Below the pieces are notes generated by a model, which was given only the letters and a program-made list of their open reading frames with translations, was not told the origin of the DNA and ran no database searches. A stretch of DNA of 64,000 nucleotides from assembly GCA_028869135.1 (NCBI GenBank), contig JAGWTC010000010.1, positions 1-64,000 on the forward strand, given 5' to 3'. The DNA comes from Rhodocyclaceae bacterium. GTDB lineage: Bacteria; Pseudomonadota; Gammaproteobacteria; Burkholderiales; Rhodocyclaceae. This document shows, piece after piece, positions 63,877 to 64,000 of this stretch (the stretch's first letter is position 1; the number at the start of each line of letters is the position of its first letter). Both the position numbers and the translations under genes were made by a program.

Positions 63877-64000
63877 TCAACCCCCGGAAGCAATGGCACA
63901 AAGCGTACCGCGTCATAACGCGTTTCGACAAAGCCTTGCGGCTGTCGTTCAATCAGACTCAGCACCTGATCGCTGCCGCCACCCGCCAGGGGCAGTATCA
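63873..64000 (-). CDS. pcm: Protein-L-isoaspartate O-methyltransferase, C-terminal fragment (cut by window edge)
   Basis: Only the last 41 or so codons are present. The end reads [14 protein letters not shown], the typical Pcm C-terminus, after [15 protein letters not shown]. The stop overlaps the nlpD start (ATGA). Together with nlpD and rpoS it forms the classic pcm-nlpD-rpoS unit. Pcm repairs isoaspartyl residues in aged proteins. Confidence 0.85.
   Translation of the reverse strand, partial: ILPLAGGGSDQVLSLIERQPQGFVETRYDAVRFVPLLPGVE

Overview
The window looks like one contiguous stretch of a betaproteobacterial chromosome, GC-rich (roughly 60-65% by eye) and gene-dense, with no insertion sequence, prophage or CRISPR array. 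The assignment rests on the leuC-leuD-leuB-asd order, the pcm-nlpD-rpoS order, the cphA'/cphA tandem with its associated ABC transporter and DUF1854 gene, FdxA, the orn / M48 peptidase / pterin dehydratase / rsgA block, and a long (yeast-type) LeuA. A Rhodocyclales- or Nitrosomonadales-like organism is plausible, but that is inference.

Layout. 1-3.5 kb: leucine genes leuC, leuD, leuB and the start of asd (minus strand), with a 42-codon entericidin-like lipoprotein between leuC and leuD. 3.6-5.9 kb: an MFS transporter and aroC. 6-13.6 kb: a plus-strand cyanophycin cluster (ABC exporter with zinc ribbon, DUF1854 protein, CphA', CphA). 13.7-20.4 kb: fadD, a CBS-domain protein, fdxA, trxA, rho, rpmE and an ArnT-like glycosyltransferase. 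20.4-24.7 kb: orn, an M48 peptidase, pterin dehydratase, rsgA, mscL and an unknown gene. 24.6-27 kb: an Lrp-type regulator divergent from leuA. 27-27.7 kb: a visibly AT-richer orphan GIY-YIG gene. 27.8-33.7 kb: pepN, two tiny secreted proteins, purN, corA and an OmpA-like barrel. 33.8-38.9 kb: an Aap-type amino-acid ABC transporter split over two strands, an alpha/beta hydrolase and UPF0213. 38.9-43.9 kb: a FliL-like protein, thiolase, a CobD/CbiB-like protein, NUDIX, a glutamine amidotransferase, YajQ and PpnP. 44-47.4 kb: argD-argF-argG. 47.7-53.8 kb: an unknown gene, tRNA-Ser(UGA), a Bax-inhibitor-1 protein, rlmD, a ribosomal oxygenase, an Ala/Pro-rich lipoprotein, an MBL hydrolase and an unknown gene. 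53.9-61.9 kb: bamC, dapA, an HDAC-like deacetylase, the MoxR-DUF58-TgpA trio and mltB. 62-64 kb: rpoS, nlpD and the end of pcm.

How it fits together. Cyanophycin is a polymer of Asp and Arg; the window carries its polymerase pair plus arginine genes (argD, argF, argG), an aspartate-family gene at each end (asd, dapA) and an amino-acid importer. The most notable observation is that the N-terminal metallopeptidase-like motif linked in the literature to primer generation is complete in the truncated CphA' but broken in full-length CphA, suggesting that the two proteins split priming and polymerisation. Regulatory signals stand out in several gaps: a perfect 13-bp inverted repeat between the Lrp-type gene and leuA, a promoter followed directly by a terminator-like hairpin ahead of argD, a CRP-type site ahead of the Ala/Pro-rich lipoprotein, and an aroC terminator that lies inside the start of the MFS gene. 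All statements come from reading the sequence; no database search was run.
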